DNA of 64,000 nt from Marispirochaeta sp964554875 (lineage in GTDB: Bacteria > Spirochaetota > Spirochaetia > JC444 > Marispirochaetaceae), in the NCBI GenBank assembly GCA_964554875.1, contig CAZKQJ010000024.1:7916-71915 (forward strand), given 5' to 3'. Both the position numbers and the translations under genes were made by a program. Below are positions 50,078-60,208 of the stretch, piece by piece (position 1 is the stretch's first letter; every line of letters starts with the position of its first letter). Under the pieces are notes generated by a model. The model searched no databases, had not been told where the DNA came from, and was given only the letters and a program-made list of their open reading frames with translations.

Positions 50078-51190
50078 ATGCGTGTAGGATTTATCGGCTG
50101 GCGAGGTATGGTCGGTTCGGTGCTTATGGACCGGATGCGGGAAGAAAAAGATTTTACAGGATTTGAACCGGTCTTTTTTACCACATCCCAGATAGGACAA
50201 AAGGCCCCCGACGTGGGGATCGACGCCCCTCCATTGAAGGATGCTTTTTCCGTTGAGGAACTGAAAAAGCTCGATGTCGTGGTGACATGCCAGGGCGGTG
50301 ACTACACAAAGAAGGTGCATCCTGAACTCCGAAAGAGCGGATGGCTGGGCTACTGGATTGACGCCGCTTCGGCGCTGCGCATGAGCGACGAGAGCATCAT
50401 TGTTCTGGACCCGGTAAACCGACAGGTAATCGACAAGGCCCTCAGCTCCGGGGTAAAGGACTATATAGGCGGGAACTGTACCGTCAGCCTCATGCTCATG
50501 GGACTGGGAGGCCTCTTCGATGCGGGCCTCGTGGAGTGGATAAGCTCCATGACCTATCAGGCCGCATCCGGTGCAGGTGCAAAGAACATGCGGGAACTCC
50601 TCTCCCAGATGGGGGCCCTGGAACGGCCGGTCAGAAAGCTGCTGGACACCCCGTCGTCGGCGATCCTCGAAATCGACCGCATAGTAACCGAGACCTTGAA
50701 CTCCCTTGATTTCCCCGTTGCCGAGTTCGGCGTTCCACTTGCCGGTAGCCTGATTCCCTGGATAGACGCGGCGGCGGAACTTGGACAGAGCAAAGAGGAG
50801 TGGAAAGGCTACGCAGAGACCAACAAGATCCTCGATCTGGATCCGAAGATCCCCGTGGACGGCCTCTGTGTCCGGGTGGGTGCCATGCGCTGCCACAGCC
50901 AGGCTCTGACCATCAAGCTGACAAAGAACGCTCCCATGGACGAAATTGAAGCAATTATCGCCGGACACAACCAGTGGGTCGAACTTGTTCCCAACAACAA
51001 GGAAGAATCCATGAAGCGCCTGTCACCGGCCACAGTCAGCGGAACCCTGAATGTTCCGGTGGGACGACTTCGAAAGATGCGCATGGGGGATGAATACCTC
51101 TCCGCCTTTACCGTTGGCGACCAGCTCCTGTGGGGAGCCGCGGAGCCCCTGAGGCGAATGCTGACGATACTGAAAGATTTTCTGGCGTAA
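50078..51190 (+). CDS. asd: Aspartate-semialdehyde dehydrogenase
   Basis: 370 residues, the length of the E. coli-type enzyme. VGFIGWRGMVGSVLMDRM at the N-terminus binds NADP, Cys134 in GGNCTVSLM is the catalytic nucleophile, and MRCHSQAL near residue 270 has the catalytic His. It reduces aspartyl phosphate to the semialdehyde for lysine, threonine, methionine and diaminopimelate synthesis. A ribosome site AGGAGC precedes the start. It forms a single-gene unit closed by a terminator. Confidence 0.95.
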   Translation: MRVGFIGWRGMVGSVLMDRMREEKDFTGFEPVFFTTSQIGQKAPDVGIDAPPLKDAFSVEELKKLDVVVTCQGGDYTKKVHPELRKSGWLGYWIDAASALRMSDESIIVLDPVNRQVIDKALSSGVKDYIGGNCTVSLMLMGLGGLFDAGLVEWISSMTYQAASGAGAKNMRELLSQMGALERPVRKLLDTPSSAILEIDRIVTETLNSLDFPVAEFGVPLAGSLIPWIDAAAELGQSKEEWKGYAETNKILDLDPKIPVDGLCVRVGAMRCHSQALTIKLTKNAPMDEIEAIIAGHNQWVELVPNNKEESMKRLSPATVSGTLNVPVGRLRKMRMGDEYLSAFTVGDQLLWGAAEPLRRMLTILKDFLA

Positions 51191-51204
51191 CAAGCCTATA
51201 TGTG

Positions 51205-51236
51205 AACTGCCCGGCTCCGGTCGGGCAGTTTTTTTT
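51205..51236 (+). terminator. Terminator after asd
   Basis: AACTGCCCG and CGGGCAGTT with an 8-base loop are followed by six or more T residues. Confidence 0.93.
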
Positions 51237-51242
51237 GTATTC

Positions 51243-51386
51243 TTTTATGCAATCTATTACGGGGTCGAAGCAAATCCCAAGGATTACAACCTAGAATCCG
51301 CCGCAGCCATTGCACGGGAGAGGGGCGCAGAGGCGCTCATTGCCCTGGGAGGCGGAAGCTCCATGGACTTGCCGGGGAACGCTTGA
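51243..51386 (+). pseudogene. Remnant of an iron-containing alcohol dehydrogenase
   Basis: The frame from 51243 to the stop at 51384 encodes about 47 residues resembling the NAD-binding part of family III alcohol dehydrogenases: YYGVEANPKDYNLESAA then ALIALGGGSSMD. The rest of the roughly 380-residue protein is missing on both sides. It has no start codon of its own and sits between the asd terminator and the M16 gene, so it is a decayed gene fragment. Confidence 0.75.
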
Positions 51387-51478
51387 AATGTTGAGTCATG
51401 ATGTTTACTTTAACTCCCAGCGGGATAGCTGACGGAACTCTGTTCCTCCTGCTGCCCTCTCAAGGAGACGAGTACAGA

Positions 51479-54280
51479 ATGAGACACACTATCGTAAGAG
51501 TACTGCCTGCTCTATTTATGCTTATACTTCTCAGCGGATGCGTCGGTCTTCTGCCGGCCAGAGAGACTCCCCTTCCCCTGGATCCCAAAGTCGTACAGGG
51601 AGAGCTTGAGAACGGACTCCGGTACTTTATCCGCGAGAACACGGAGCCGGAAAACAGGATATCCCTGCGCCTCTTTGTAAACGTCGGATCTGTCCTTGAA
51701 GAGGACAACCAGCAGGGAGTCGCGCACCTCCTCGAACACATGGCCTTCAAGGGAAGCACCCACTTTAACGAGGGAGAACTTGAAGATTTCCTCGAAAGCC
51801 TTGGGATGCGCTTCGGCCCGGATCTGAACGCCTACACAAGCTTCGACGAAACCGTCTACCAGCTCGAACTTCCGGCGGATGATCCTGAAGCCATAGAGAA
51901 GGGCTTCCTCGTTCTGCAGGACTGGGCGGGGGGAATCCGTGTAGCCCCGGATGCTCTGGACAGGGAACGTCTCGTGGTTCGGGAGGAATGGCGCCTGCGG
52001 CGGGAAGCCCGGACCCGTATCCGGGACGCCCAGATAGCCAGGCTGCTTGAAGGGTCCCGCTACGCCGAACGTTTTCCCATCGGCAAAATGGATGTGGTAA
52101 TGAACATCTCCGCTGAGGAAGTGAGGGATTTCTACCAACGCTGGTACCATCCGGGGCTCATGGGGATAGCTGTTGTGGGAGATATCGACCCCGGGGAGGC
52201 GGAAAGGCTTATCCGTGAGCATTTCTCAGAACTGACGAAAAGTGAAAAAAGCTCCCTGCGTCCGAACATTCCGGTCCTACTTTCCCAGGAGAACCAGGCC
52301 CTGGTGCTGACTGATCCGGAACTCACCATAGGACAGGTAGAGATTATGACCAAGCTCCCGCCGGCTCCTCTGAAGAGTGTCGAAGACTACCGTCGCGAGA
52401 TCAGGGAGATCATGTTCTGGAACATGCTTAACTCCAGGCTGGATGAACGCACCAGAGAAGCACAGCCTCCCTTTATGCGGGCCGGAGGATCGAGCTACTC
52501 CTATGTGCGAGAGGTCGATCTGAGTTATCTTACCGGTCGTGGCCGACCGGAAAACATCCTCACCTCCCTGGAAGAACTCCTGAAAGAGCTGCGCCGGGTT
52601 GAACTCCACGGCTTTACCGAATCTGAGCTGAAGCGTGAATCCGCCCGGGTCATGAAGGCAGTGGAAAACGCCTGGAAGGAGCAGGAGAACAGAAAATCCT
52701 CGTCCATAATCCGTGAGATCGGGGAGTACTACCTTAAAGGCGTCGGGATGCCGGGCATCGATTTCGAATACAAACTTTTCAAGGAAGAGCTCCCCCTGGT
52801 GAGTCTGGACGAGGTAAACTCCCTCTTTCACCGTTATTTTCCCGACAAGGGTCGGCTTATTACCATCTCGCTGCCGGATAGCGATAGCCTCCCAACGGAG
52901 GAAGAGGTACTCAGCATACTTGAGCGGGTATCCGGGCAGGACCTGCCTCCCTACCGGGAAGAGATAATCGGAGAATCCCTGATTGCAGAACTCCCGTCCC
53001 CCGGCACAAGCAATAACACTTACAGCCTCGCTGCGGTGGAGACAAGCATCCTGGAACTCTCCAACGGCATGACCCTGGCCCTGAAGTCCACGGATTTCCA
53101 GCAGAACCGCGTACTTCTTGCAGGATTCAGTCCAGGGGGAGAAAGCCTGGTGCCCACGGAAGAACTCCCCGCCGCGCGGACCGCCGTAACCATTCTGGAG
53201 GAGAGCGGACTGGGATCCTTCGACGCCTCAGGACTTAAAAAGTTTCTTGCGGACAAGGATGCCTCGGTAAAAAGTTACATCGGCAGGTATCATGAAGGAT
53301 TCACCGGTGAGTCCTCTACAGGAGATATTGAATACCTCTTCCAGCTGATTCACCTGCACTTCAGCGCTCCGCGATTTGATGAAAAAGCCTTTAACTCCGT
53401 ACGCGAACGTCTTACAAGCTCCCTGGCCAACCGGGATAAATCTCCCCAGACCCTTTTTTCCGATACCCTGAATCGCCTTCTTTCCGGCGAGAGTCCACGA
53501 AGGGAGCCCTTTACCCTGGAAACCGTTGAGAAGATGGACCTTGACGCTTCGGAGCGTATCTATCGTGAACGTTTCGCGGATCCCGGGGACTTTACCCTGG
53601 TTTTTGTGGGCAACTTTGACCCCGAGACACTGAAGGTGCTGGCGGAAAGATATCTTGCCTCCCTGCCGGGACGAAGTACCGCGGAAAACTGGCGGGACAA
53701 CGGCGTCCGACCCGTGAAAACTCCCGCGTATGAAACCGTACGCAAGGGTATCGAAGATAAAGCTACGGTAGCAATGATGTTTACCCGCCCCATGGAATGG
53801 AGCCTGGAGGATAGCGTCAATGCCAGTGCTGCCGCCTCGGTTCTGCAGAACACCCTGCGGGAAAGGATCCGGGAAGAACTTGGGGGAACCTACAGCATCT
53901 CGGCCTGGGCAAATCTTTACCGGCGTCCCTATTCGTACACAGAGGGGGGCGTCTACTTCGGAGCAGATCCGGAACAGGCGGAAAAGCTGAGAGACGAGGT
54001 ACTGGAGGTCTTCGGCGAGATTGCAGCATCAGGGCCGGATGAGAAGTATGTTCAAAATGAAATCGAAGCCTTCCGGCGGGACTACGAAACCAGGATCAGG
54101 GAGAACAGCTTCTGGCTGAGCCATCTGGAACAGCGCCTCCGGGACGGAGATGATCCTGAGGACCTTCTGACGCCGCAGGAATACGCGGAAATCGTCAACA
54201 GCGAAGCCGTGAAGGAAAAAATCGGTTCTATCTTTCGGGAAGAGAATCTGATTCAGGTCATTCTGCTGCCGGAAGCCTAG
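51479..54280 (+). CDS. M16-family zinc metallopeptidase, lipoprotein
   Basis: About 933 residues from ATG 51479. The signal peptide ends in ILLSGC, a lipobox, so the protease is anchored in a membrane facing the periplasm. The inverted zinc motif HLLEH is at residues 83-87, with the distal Glu in VVREEWRLR. Two further M16 modules follow, giving the pitrilysin/PqqL-like double-unit layout, including EELGGTYSISAWANLYRRPY near residue 800. It degrades small peptides. The first 27 codons of the longer open frame are not needed. It overlaps the convergent nuclease gene by four bases. Confidence 0.9.
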   Translation: MRHTIVRVLPALFMLILLSGCVGLLPARETPLPLDPKVVQGELENGLRYFIRENTEPENRISLRLFVNVGSVLEEDNQQGVAHLLEHMAFKGSTHFNEGELEDFLESLGMRFGPDLNAYTSFDETVYQLELPADDPEAIEKGFLVLQDWAGGIRVAPDALDRERLVVREEWRLRREARTRIRDAQIARLLEGSRYAERFPIGKMDVVMNISAEEVRDFYQRWYHPGLMGIAVVGDIDPGEAERLIREHFSELTKSEKSSLRPNIPVLLSQENQALVLTDPELTIGQVEIMTKLPPAPLKSVEDYRREIREIMFWNMLNSRLDERTREAQPPFMRAGGSSYSYVREVDLSYLTGRGRPENILTSLEELLKELRRVELHGFTESELKRESARVMKAVENAWKEQENRKSSSIIREIGEYYLKGVGMPGIDFEYKLFKEELPLVSLDEVNSLFHRYFPDKGRLITISLPDSDSLPTEEEVLSILERVSGQDLPPYREEIIGESLIAELPSPGTSNNTYSLAAVETSILELSNGMTLALKSTDFQQNRVLLAGFSPGGESLVPTEELPAARTAVTILEESGLGSFDASGLKKFLADKDASVKSYIGRYHEGFTGESSTGDIEYLFQLIHLHFSAPRFDEKAFNSVRERLTSSLANRDKSPQTLFSDTLNRLLSGESPRREPFTLETVEKMDLDASERIYRERFADPGDFTLVFVGNFDPETLKVLAERYLASLPGRSTAENWRDNGVRPVKTPAYETVRKGIEDKATVAMMFTRPMEWSLEDSVNASAAASVLQNTLRERIREELGGTYSISAWANLYRRPYSYTEGGVYFGADPEQAEKLRDEVLEVFGEIAASGPDEKYVQNEIEAFRRDYETRIRENSFWLSHLEQRLRDGDDPEDLLTPQEYAEIVNSEAVKEKIGSIFREENLIQVILLPEA

Positions 54281-55194
54281 AAAATCGTGGGGGCCCTTTT
54301 TTCCAGGTGCTCTTCCATCTCGTCGGGCAGAGGGGCAAAGAAATCATAACCCGTAAACTCTTCTACCCTGTCCACGGAGAAGAGGAAGTCTTCGTACTCC
54401 CTGTCCGCCAGCATCTCCTCCGTGTTGGGCATCAGGAATCCCCAGGCCCCGAGCCGCGGCTCCCGATAATCAAGGACTACCTTGAAGTAGTAGAGAGGAA
54501 TAACCGTTCCTCCTTTGGCAAGTCTGGGGTAATCTTCTTCCCTAAGGACCGGTCCGGTAATTACGATCAAGGCTCCTTCGGCCATCGCCAGTTTCCGTAT
54601 AGCCTCTTCCAGCTCCCTCCAGGGCCCCCGGTTGAGTTTGGGAATCTGGGGGGCCACGTTGGACATAAGAAAGGAGTCAGCCATGGCCTCCTCGGACCAT
54701 TTGACATCCGCCGCGGGAATCATATGCCCTCTGTCGTATCCTGATCCCGTATAGTCCCTCGAAACAGGGGAATTGTCCCCCAGATCATCATCCTTGCTGA
54801 AATAGTCGAGGCGCTCCAGGTCCCCGGCAAGCTCCTGTGCCGTAAGTTCGTAGCCCACCCAGAGAGGAATCTGCCGTTCCCGGCAATAAGCAAGGAGAAA
54901 ACCCTCTTTTTCAATAATCTCAAAGACCATTTCCTCCAGAGATACGGGCACAGTAAGGGTTTCCGGATCTTCAAGGTAAGCACTGATATTTGATGCAAGA
55001 GGCCTTTCCGCGACGGTCTTGACGGAATTCCCGACCATTTTGGTCGCCTCGCCGATTGCACCGCCTAGCCTGTCGCCGATCAGAACGATCAGATCACCTG
55101 CCCCCGCTTGGGCGACAAAGGTAATAAGCAGTACAACAAGAATCAGACCTGCAAAAAGAATCAATAAAGCCCGGTTAGCGCTGTTTTTTGCCAT
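54277..55194 (-). CDS. Membrane-anchored DNA/RNA non-specific endonuclease (NUC1 family)
   Basis: 305 residues. A single N-terminal hydrophobic segment (residues 9-31) acts as signal anchor. DRGHMIPAAD (154-163) has the catalytic His157, and NRGPWRELE near 188 supplies the metal-binding Asn. The protein is placed outside the cytoplasmic membrane, where it would cut nucleic acid for scavenging or DNA uptake. It is co-oriented with the sensor-kinase gene upstream, 11 bases away. Confidence 0.9.
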   Translation of the reverse strand: MAKNSANRALLILFAGLILVVLLITFVAQAGAGDLIVLIGDRLGGAIGEATKMVGNSVKTVAERPLASNISAYLEDPETLTVPVSLEEMVFEIIEKEGFLLAYCRERQIPLWVGYELTAQELAGDLERLDYFSKDDDLGDNSPVSRDYTGSGYDRGHMIPAADVKWSEEAMADSFLMSNVAPQIPKLNRGPWRELEEAIRKLAMAEGALIVITGPVLREEDYPRLAKGGTVIPLYYFKVVLDYREPRLGAWGFLMPNTEEMLADREYEDFLFSVDRVEEFTGYDFFAPLPDEMEEHLEKRAPTIF

Positions 55195-55205
55195 GAATCC
55201 TTACC

Positions 55206-56381
55206 TTAAATCTTCCGCAGAGGGAGCATAATAGTAATCTCTGTTCCCTCGCCCGGGGATGAGGTAATATCTATATCGCCGTGATGGGCTTCCACAATGT
55301 TCTTTACAATAAGCATTCCCAGGCCGGTTCCACCCTGTTTTGAGGAGGAGTAGAAGGGTTCGAAGACGTGGGCCAGTACCTCGGGACTCATGCCCTCGCC
55401 GGTATCCCGTACGACGATACGCAGGGAGTCATGGTATTCGTCCAGGTGGACGCTCAGCTCACCCTCCCGTCCCAGAGCCTTGCGGGCATTTTCCGTAAGG
55501 TTGACCAGCACCCGGAAAATTCTGGCTTGGTCAAAGATAGCAGTGCTCACTCCCTGGTGGTCGAAATTCAGCCGGACCTTTTTTGAGCCGATACGCTTGC
55601 GAACCAGGGCCTCGAGCTTCGCAAGAAAAGGCCCGAGCTCCACAGGAGAAAAGTCCAGACGGATCTCGCCCCGGGAGTAGTCAAGAAACTCGTTGGCAAG
55701 GCCAGCCAGGCGCTCTGATTCGCTCATAATGTTCTCGACATATGCCCGGTGCTTTTGTGGAAGCTCCTCGGAGCGTTTCAGGATCTCGGCATAGCCCTGA
55801 ACAATAGATATGGGGTTACGAATATCGTGGAGAATCATGGAGGAGAATTTACCCAGGTTCGACAGCCGCTCCTGCTGAATCAGCTGGTCCTGAGCTTCCT
55901 GCAGCTCCTTGAGGGCCTGTTCCAGCTTCAGGTTCCGCTGTTTCAGATCATCGAGAAGGGTATCGTTACTGCGACGAACCATGGCAGAGAGAGAGCGGAT
56001 TACCGCCAGAGCCACAGCGGAATTGTCACGTATAAGACGCAGGAATTCCTCCTCGTGGATCACCAGGGTCGTAACGGAGCTTCGGGCTTTGAGAGTCGCG
56101 TATCTGGGCATGGCGTCCACCAGGGCCATTTCGCCGAAGGGTTTTCCCGGACCGTGCACCGTAAGAAGATCAGCATCCGGGGTCCCGTAGCTTTTCCAGA
56201 CCTCAACCTGCCCCTTCATCATGATAAAGAAACGGTCAGCCGTATCTCCTTCCCGAAAGAGGACCTCTCCGGGGGCGAAGGACTCCTCCCTGCAGTAACG
56301 TGCAAGCTCTTCCAGATACTCGTATTCCAGGTGGCTGAAAAAGGGAACGGTTTTAAGAAAACGGATATAATCCTGACTCAT
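55206..56381 (-). CDS. Soluble sensor histidine kinase with cyclic-nucleotide-binding domain
   Basis: 391 residues. Residues 1-130 form a cNMP-binding (CAP_ED) domain with FREGDTADRFFIMMKGQVEV and KPFGEMALVD. A coiled-coil linker follows (about 145-175). HisKA begins at ILHDIRNPISIVQGYAEIL, with the phosphorylated His near 186. The ATPase part has NLTENARKAL, DTGEGM and GGTGLGMLIV. No membrane segment is present, so it senses a cytosolic nucleotide or a related signal. No response regulator is encoded nearby. Confidence 0.92.
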   Translation of the reverse strand: MSQDYIRFLKTVPFFSHLEYEYLEELARYCREESFAPGEVLFREGDTADRFFIMMKGQVEVWKSYGTPDADLLTVHGPGKPFGEMALVDAMPRYATLKARSSVTTLVIHEEEFLRLIRDNSAVALAVIRSLSAMVRRSNDTLLDDLKQRNLKLEQALKELQEAQDQLIQQERLSNLGKFSSMILHDIRNPISIVQGYAEILKRSEELPQKHRAYVENIMSESERLAGLANEFLDYSRGEIRLDFSPVELGPFLAKLEALVRKRIGSKKVRLNFDHQGVSTAIFDQARIFRVLVNLTENARKALGREGELSVHLDEYHDSLRIVVRDTGEGMSPEVLAHVFEPFYSSSKQGGTGLGMLIVKNIVEAHHGDIDITSSPGEGTEITIMLPLRKI

Positions 56382-56479
56382 CCTTCACCCCCGGAACAGC
56401 TGAATGTACACAGTTTATCAGCAACAACCAGGCGGGTAAAGCGCATATTGTGGGCAGCAATTTTTTGCCTTCAAACGAG

Positions 56480-56507
56480 TTGACACTCTTATAATCTCCA
56501 TGATATT
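56480..56507 (+). promoter_or_regulatory. Candidate promoter of tRNA-Pro
   Basis: TTGACA (56480-56485) with GATATT (56502-56507) at 16 bases is one option. A perfect TATAAT (56490-56495) overlaps it, with TTGCCT 19 bases upstream as the alternative. I cannot decide between them. Confidence 0.45.
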
Positions 56508-56520
56508 TTGAGGCTCACAC

Positions 56521-56594
56521 CGGGCTGTAGCGCAGTGGTTTAGCGTACTTGACTGGGGGTCAAGGGGTCGGCGGTTCAAATCCGCCCAGCCCGA
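56521..56594 (+). tRNA. tRNA-Pro (anticodon GGG)
   Basis: The cloverleaf folds completely: acceptor CGGGCTG/CAGCCCG, D stem GCGC/GCGT, anticodon stem CTTGA/TCAAG with loop CTGGGGG (anticodon GGG), and T stem GGCGG/CCGCC with loop TTCAAAT. The discriminator base is A and CCA is not encoded. It marks the border between core genes and the defence island. Confidence 0.95.
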
Positions 56595-56639
56595 AAAAAA
56601 GAGCGATCGGAGATATCCGGTCGCTCTTTTTTTCGGGCT
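56588..56639 (+). terminator. Terminator of tRNA-Pro with extended stem
   Basis: GAGCGA/TCGCTC with flanking A and T runs is an ordinary terminator. The pairing continues outward so that AGCCCG of the tRNA 3' acceptor strand pairs with CGGGCT downstream. The inverted repeat is 19 bp long and perfect (56588-56606 with 56621-56639). Confidence 0.85.
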
Positions 56640-56655
56640 TCCTGCGGATGCTCTC

Positions 56656-56677
56656 GGTGTTCGCTATCGCGAACACC
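56656..56677. repeat. Palindromic hairpin next to the assembly gap
   Basis: GGTGTTCGC-TATC-GCGAACACC is a perfect 9-bp stem. It is flanked by imperfectly complementary TGCGGATGC and GCCGCATCC. It resembles an intergenic repeat unit and may be why assembly stopped here. Confidence 0.6.
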
Positions 56678-56701
56678 TGCCGCATCCTTGGGCTGGCGAA
56701 T

Positions 56702-56801
56702 NNNNNNNNNNNNNNNNNNNNNNNNNNNNNNNNNNNNNNNNNNNNNNNNNNNNNNNNNNNNNNNNNNNNNNNNNNNNNNNNNNNNNNNNNNNNNNNNNNN
56801 N
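56702..56801. other. Assembly gap of 100 N
   Basis: Exactly 100 unknown bases, the usual placeholder for a gap of unknown length. The last residues of HsdR, and perhaps hsdM and hsdS, are hidden here. Confidence 0.97.
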
Positions 56802-59800
56802 ATTTCACCGACGGCGGCATCCTCGAAGACGCCTTCTACTCCTTCGTAGTGAATACCGGTAAAGGGCTCTTCATAGAGCATTCCGGCGTCCATGGTTCCC
56901 TGACGGGTCAGATGGTCGATGACCATCTCGATGAAGCGGATCTGATTGGCGTTGAACCGGGTTGTATCCAGGTATTTTGAGAAGGCTTCCTTGGCGGCAG
57001 TTCTGTCGAGTCCCACCAGAGACCTGATGAAGAGGCTCAGGCTGTCCTGTTTACCGAAGGCGGCTTCGAATTGCTTGCGGCTCTCCACCTCGCTGGACTC
57101 AAAGAGAAAGCGTTCCAGCTCCTTCAGATCGAGAGGGGTAAGGGCTTCGTTATACCGGAGCTTCCTGATAACAATATGGTTGTCATGGGAACGGATGAAG
57201 GCTTCCACCTTCTTCTTGTACCTGACCATATCGATCCCGACGCCTATTCCATCAATGGGAATCTCATAGGTTCCATCCGCCCACAGCTCATCCTGCAGGA
57301 TGGTATAGACAATTTTACGCTTCTTCTTATCTATGAATTGGATCAGGTTTCGTAGCCTCTTCCGGAGGGTCTCAAGAAGGGGTAGAGTAATGCCTTCCCA
57401 ATACTCATTGGTCTGTACTTCGCGGATCAGCTGTATTTGAGCCTTAACCATGGGGATGGAGGATTTCTCCTCCAGGTCGGAGGCCATCTCACGGATCTGC
57501 TGCTGAAGTTTTATGAAGGCGGGAGAGCTGTTCAGCAGTCCCAACTGCAACTTTAGGCAAGTGTTGTCGAAGAGCTTGGCGGTAATGTCTTCCTTCTCTT
57601 GCTCGGTGGGTAGGCCCGCCACATGGTGAGCCAGATCCCCCAGAGCCTCACCGGAAAGGTGATTCCAGTTCTCCCGCTTCTGAAACCGCTCCACGTACTG
57701 GCGCTTTGACCGCACGATGAAGTTGTCGATATTCATGGAGGACACCTCCTGGTGGAGAATGTCCCGTATCTCATTCGTAAGTTCATAAAGAGCTTCTTTA
57801 TCGTCCCCCTGACCGGCAGGACCTTGAAGTTCTTCTATGAGCTGCAGGCGATTCAGGAAGAGACGCTTGGATAGGGGAACCGCTTCACTGCCCTCGACAC
57901 CTTCGGGATTCTCACCAAAGTACTCCAGGTTGCCGCAGAAGTCGAAGACGACAAAGGAGCTCTTATCCTCCCCTGGTCCATAGAGATCCGGACAGAGCCG
58001 AGTGCCTCGGCCGATCATCTGATAGAACTTGGTTTTGGACCTGACAATCTTGAAAAAGACCAGGTTCACCACCTCGGGAACGTCAATACCGGTATCCAGC
58101 ATATCCACGGAGATAGCGATTTGAGGATACTTGGCGGAGGTGCTGAAATCGTCGATCAGGGACTGCGCATAGGTGGCATAGTTATCTATGACCCGGGCGA
58201 AGTGACCTTTGAGATGGGGATAGTGCTTGTTAAACCGCTTCTCGATGAAGAGGGCATGCTCATGGTTCTTGGCGAAGATGATCGTCTTACCGAGGGTATC
58301 TCCCCCCTCCACCTTCAAGCCGTTCTCCATCAGATGCTTTAGGACCTTGTCCACCGTATCTTCATTGAAGAGCCACTTGTTCACCGCCGAGGCATCCACT
58401 ACTTCGGGAGCCTCATCGTCCCCCCAGTCCAGGCCTTCCCAGTGCTCTTTCTCATCTTCGGAGAGATCATCATACTTGATCCCTTCCCTCTGGAACTTCA
58501 GGGGAACAGAGATCGCCTTTGGGGGAACCAGGTAGCCGTCATCCACCGCTTCCTGCAGGCCATAGGCATCGGTGGGGATACCGGTCTCCAGGTCGAAGAG
58601 GTGATAGGTATCATGGTGAACCTCATCCCGAGGAGTGGCGGTTAAGCCGACCAGGAGGGAGTCAAAGTAATCGAAGATAGCCCCGTACTTCTGGTAGACC
58701 GAACGGTGAGCCTCATCTATAACGATGAGATCGAAGTGCCCCACACCGTACCGGCGGCGGCCGTCGGCCATCTGGTCGATCAATCCCATCATGGTGGGAT
58801 AGGTACAGACGTAGACCCGGCCGGTTTTATCCTTCTCGGTGACCAGATTCACCGGGCTGGCCTGGGGTAAATGAGCCTTAAAGGCATTAACCGCCTGATT
58901 AACCAGAGCTACCCGGTCGGCCAGGAAGAGGACCCGTTTGACCCATCCCCGGCGCATCAGGAGGTCCACCAGGGCGATCACCGTTCTGGTCTTCCCGGTA
59001 CCGGTGGCCATGGCCAGGAGCCCCTTGCGCTGGGCCTGCATGAACGATTCTCCCAGGGACTGGATAACCCGGATCTGGTAGTACCGGTCCACAATCTCCT
59101 TCTTTACATCCTGCCCCTGGAGGCTCTGCCGGGAACTACGCCGTTCTATGAGGAACTGGAGCTGATCCTGGGTATAGAAGCCCTGAATCATCCGGGAGGG
59201 GTATGTGTGATCATCCCAGATCCAGGTCTCATAGCCGTTGGTGAAGAAAATAACCGGACGGCGGCCGTTCAGAGATTCGATACAGTCGGCGTAGAGTTTG
59301 GCCTGTTGCTGCCCTACATGGGGATCGACGGATGTCTTCTTCGCCTCTACGACGGCCACGGGAAGGCCGTCGGCTCCCCAGAGGAGATAATCGATAAAGC
59401 CCTCGCCCCTGGCGTTGGGCATACCCGTAACGGGATACTCTTCAGAGACGTTGGAACCGATGGTCCATCCCGCTTCCGCCAGGAGCTGATCGATGATGAG
59501 CTTCCGGGTTTCCTGCTCGGTATAGTCATGGCTGTCGGGGACCTTGATATTCCGGTCCTTTGCCTCCGCCAGTTCGAAACGAAGCTGAGCCAGTTCGGCG
59601 TCCATCTGAGCCAGAACCGCCTCCCGCTCTTCCAGGGTACAGGCCTGCTCCTTGATAGCGGCTTCCCGCTCGGCAATTGCCTTCTCGTGGGCCTGCCGTT
59701 CCTTCTCCCGGGCCACTTCCCTCTTCTTAAGGGATGCGGGAGAAGAGACAACAACTTTAACTTTCTTCTTTCTTTGCGGAGGCTTAAGGAGCTCAGGGTC

Positions 59801-60208
59801 GAAGGCAACATCCAGCTCCTTGGGATCGCTCAGGCGCGTATAGGTCCGGGCCACCCAGTAGAGGACATGGAAGAGTTCTTTACAGATTCTCACCGAATCA
59901 ACGGAGCGGATCTCCCGCTGGGAGTGGGCCGCTTCGTTCCCCGCCCGCTGAATGGCCTTAACCTTGGCAAAGAGAGGCGGCGGCAGAAGCTGCTGGAAGG
60001 TCCGTTCATGAATCATGGCCCCCAAACGGCTTTCGTAGGGACGCCGCAGGGAACGGTCGTGATCATAGAGCCACTCAACGATATGCTCCAGGGTCAACCG
60101 GGCATAGAAACAACTTCCCCGGGGATCGGAGAGCGCCAGCTCTTCCACCCGCTTAGCGTCAGGGAAGAGTTCTGTATATTCCGCTTGGAGGAAGGTGAAG
60201 TTGCTCAT
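56802..60208 (-). CDS. hsdR: Type I restriction endonuclease subunit R (3' end in gap)
   Basis: About 1135 residues are visible, ending in GVFEDAAVGE, so only a short tail is missing. An N-terminal DUF4145-like domain (residues 1-120) and a charged coiled coil come first. The PD-(D/E)xK nuclease has GFIDYLLWG and VAVVEAKKTS near residue 286. The SF2 helicase motor has GTGKTRTVIAL near 400 and VIDEAHRSVY near 498. HsdR cuts unmodified DNA after translocation and needs HsdM and HsdS, which are not encoded between it and 64 kb. Any frame read through the gap to the left is an artefact. Confidence 0.93.

Noticed and set aside
56549..56980. Open frames running through the N block on both strands
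   Set aside because: They exist only because N codons are read as coding; the left part overlaps tRNA-Pro and its terminator.
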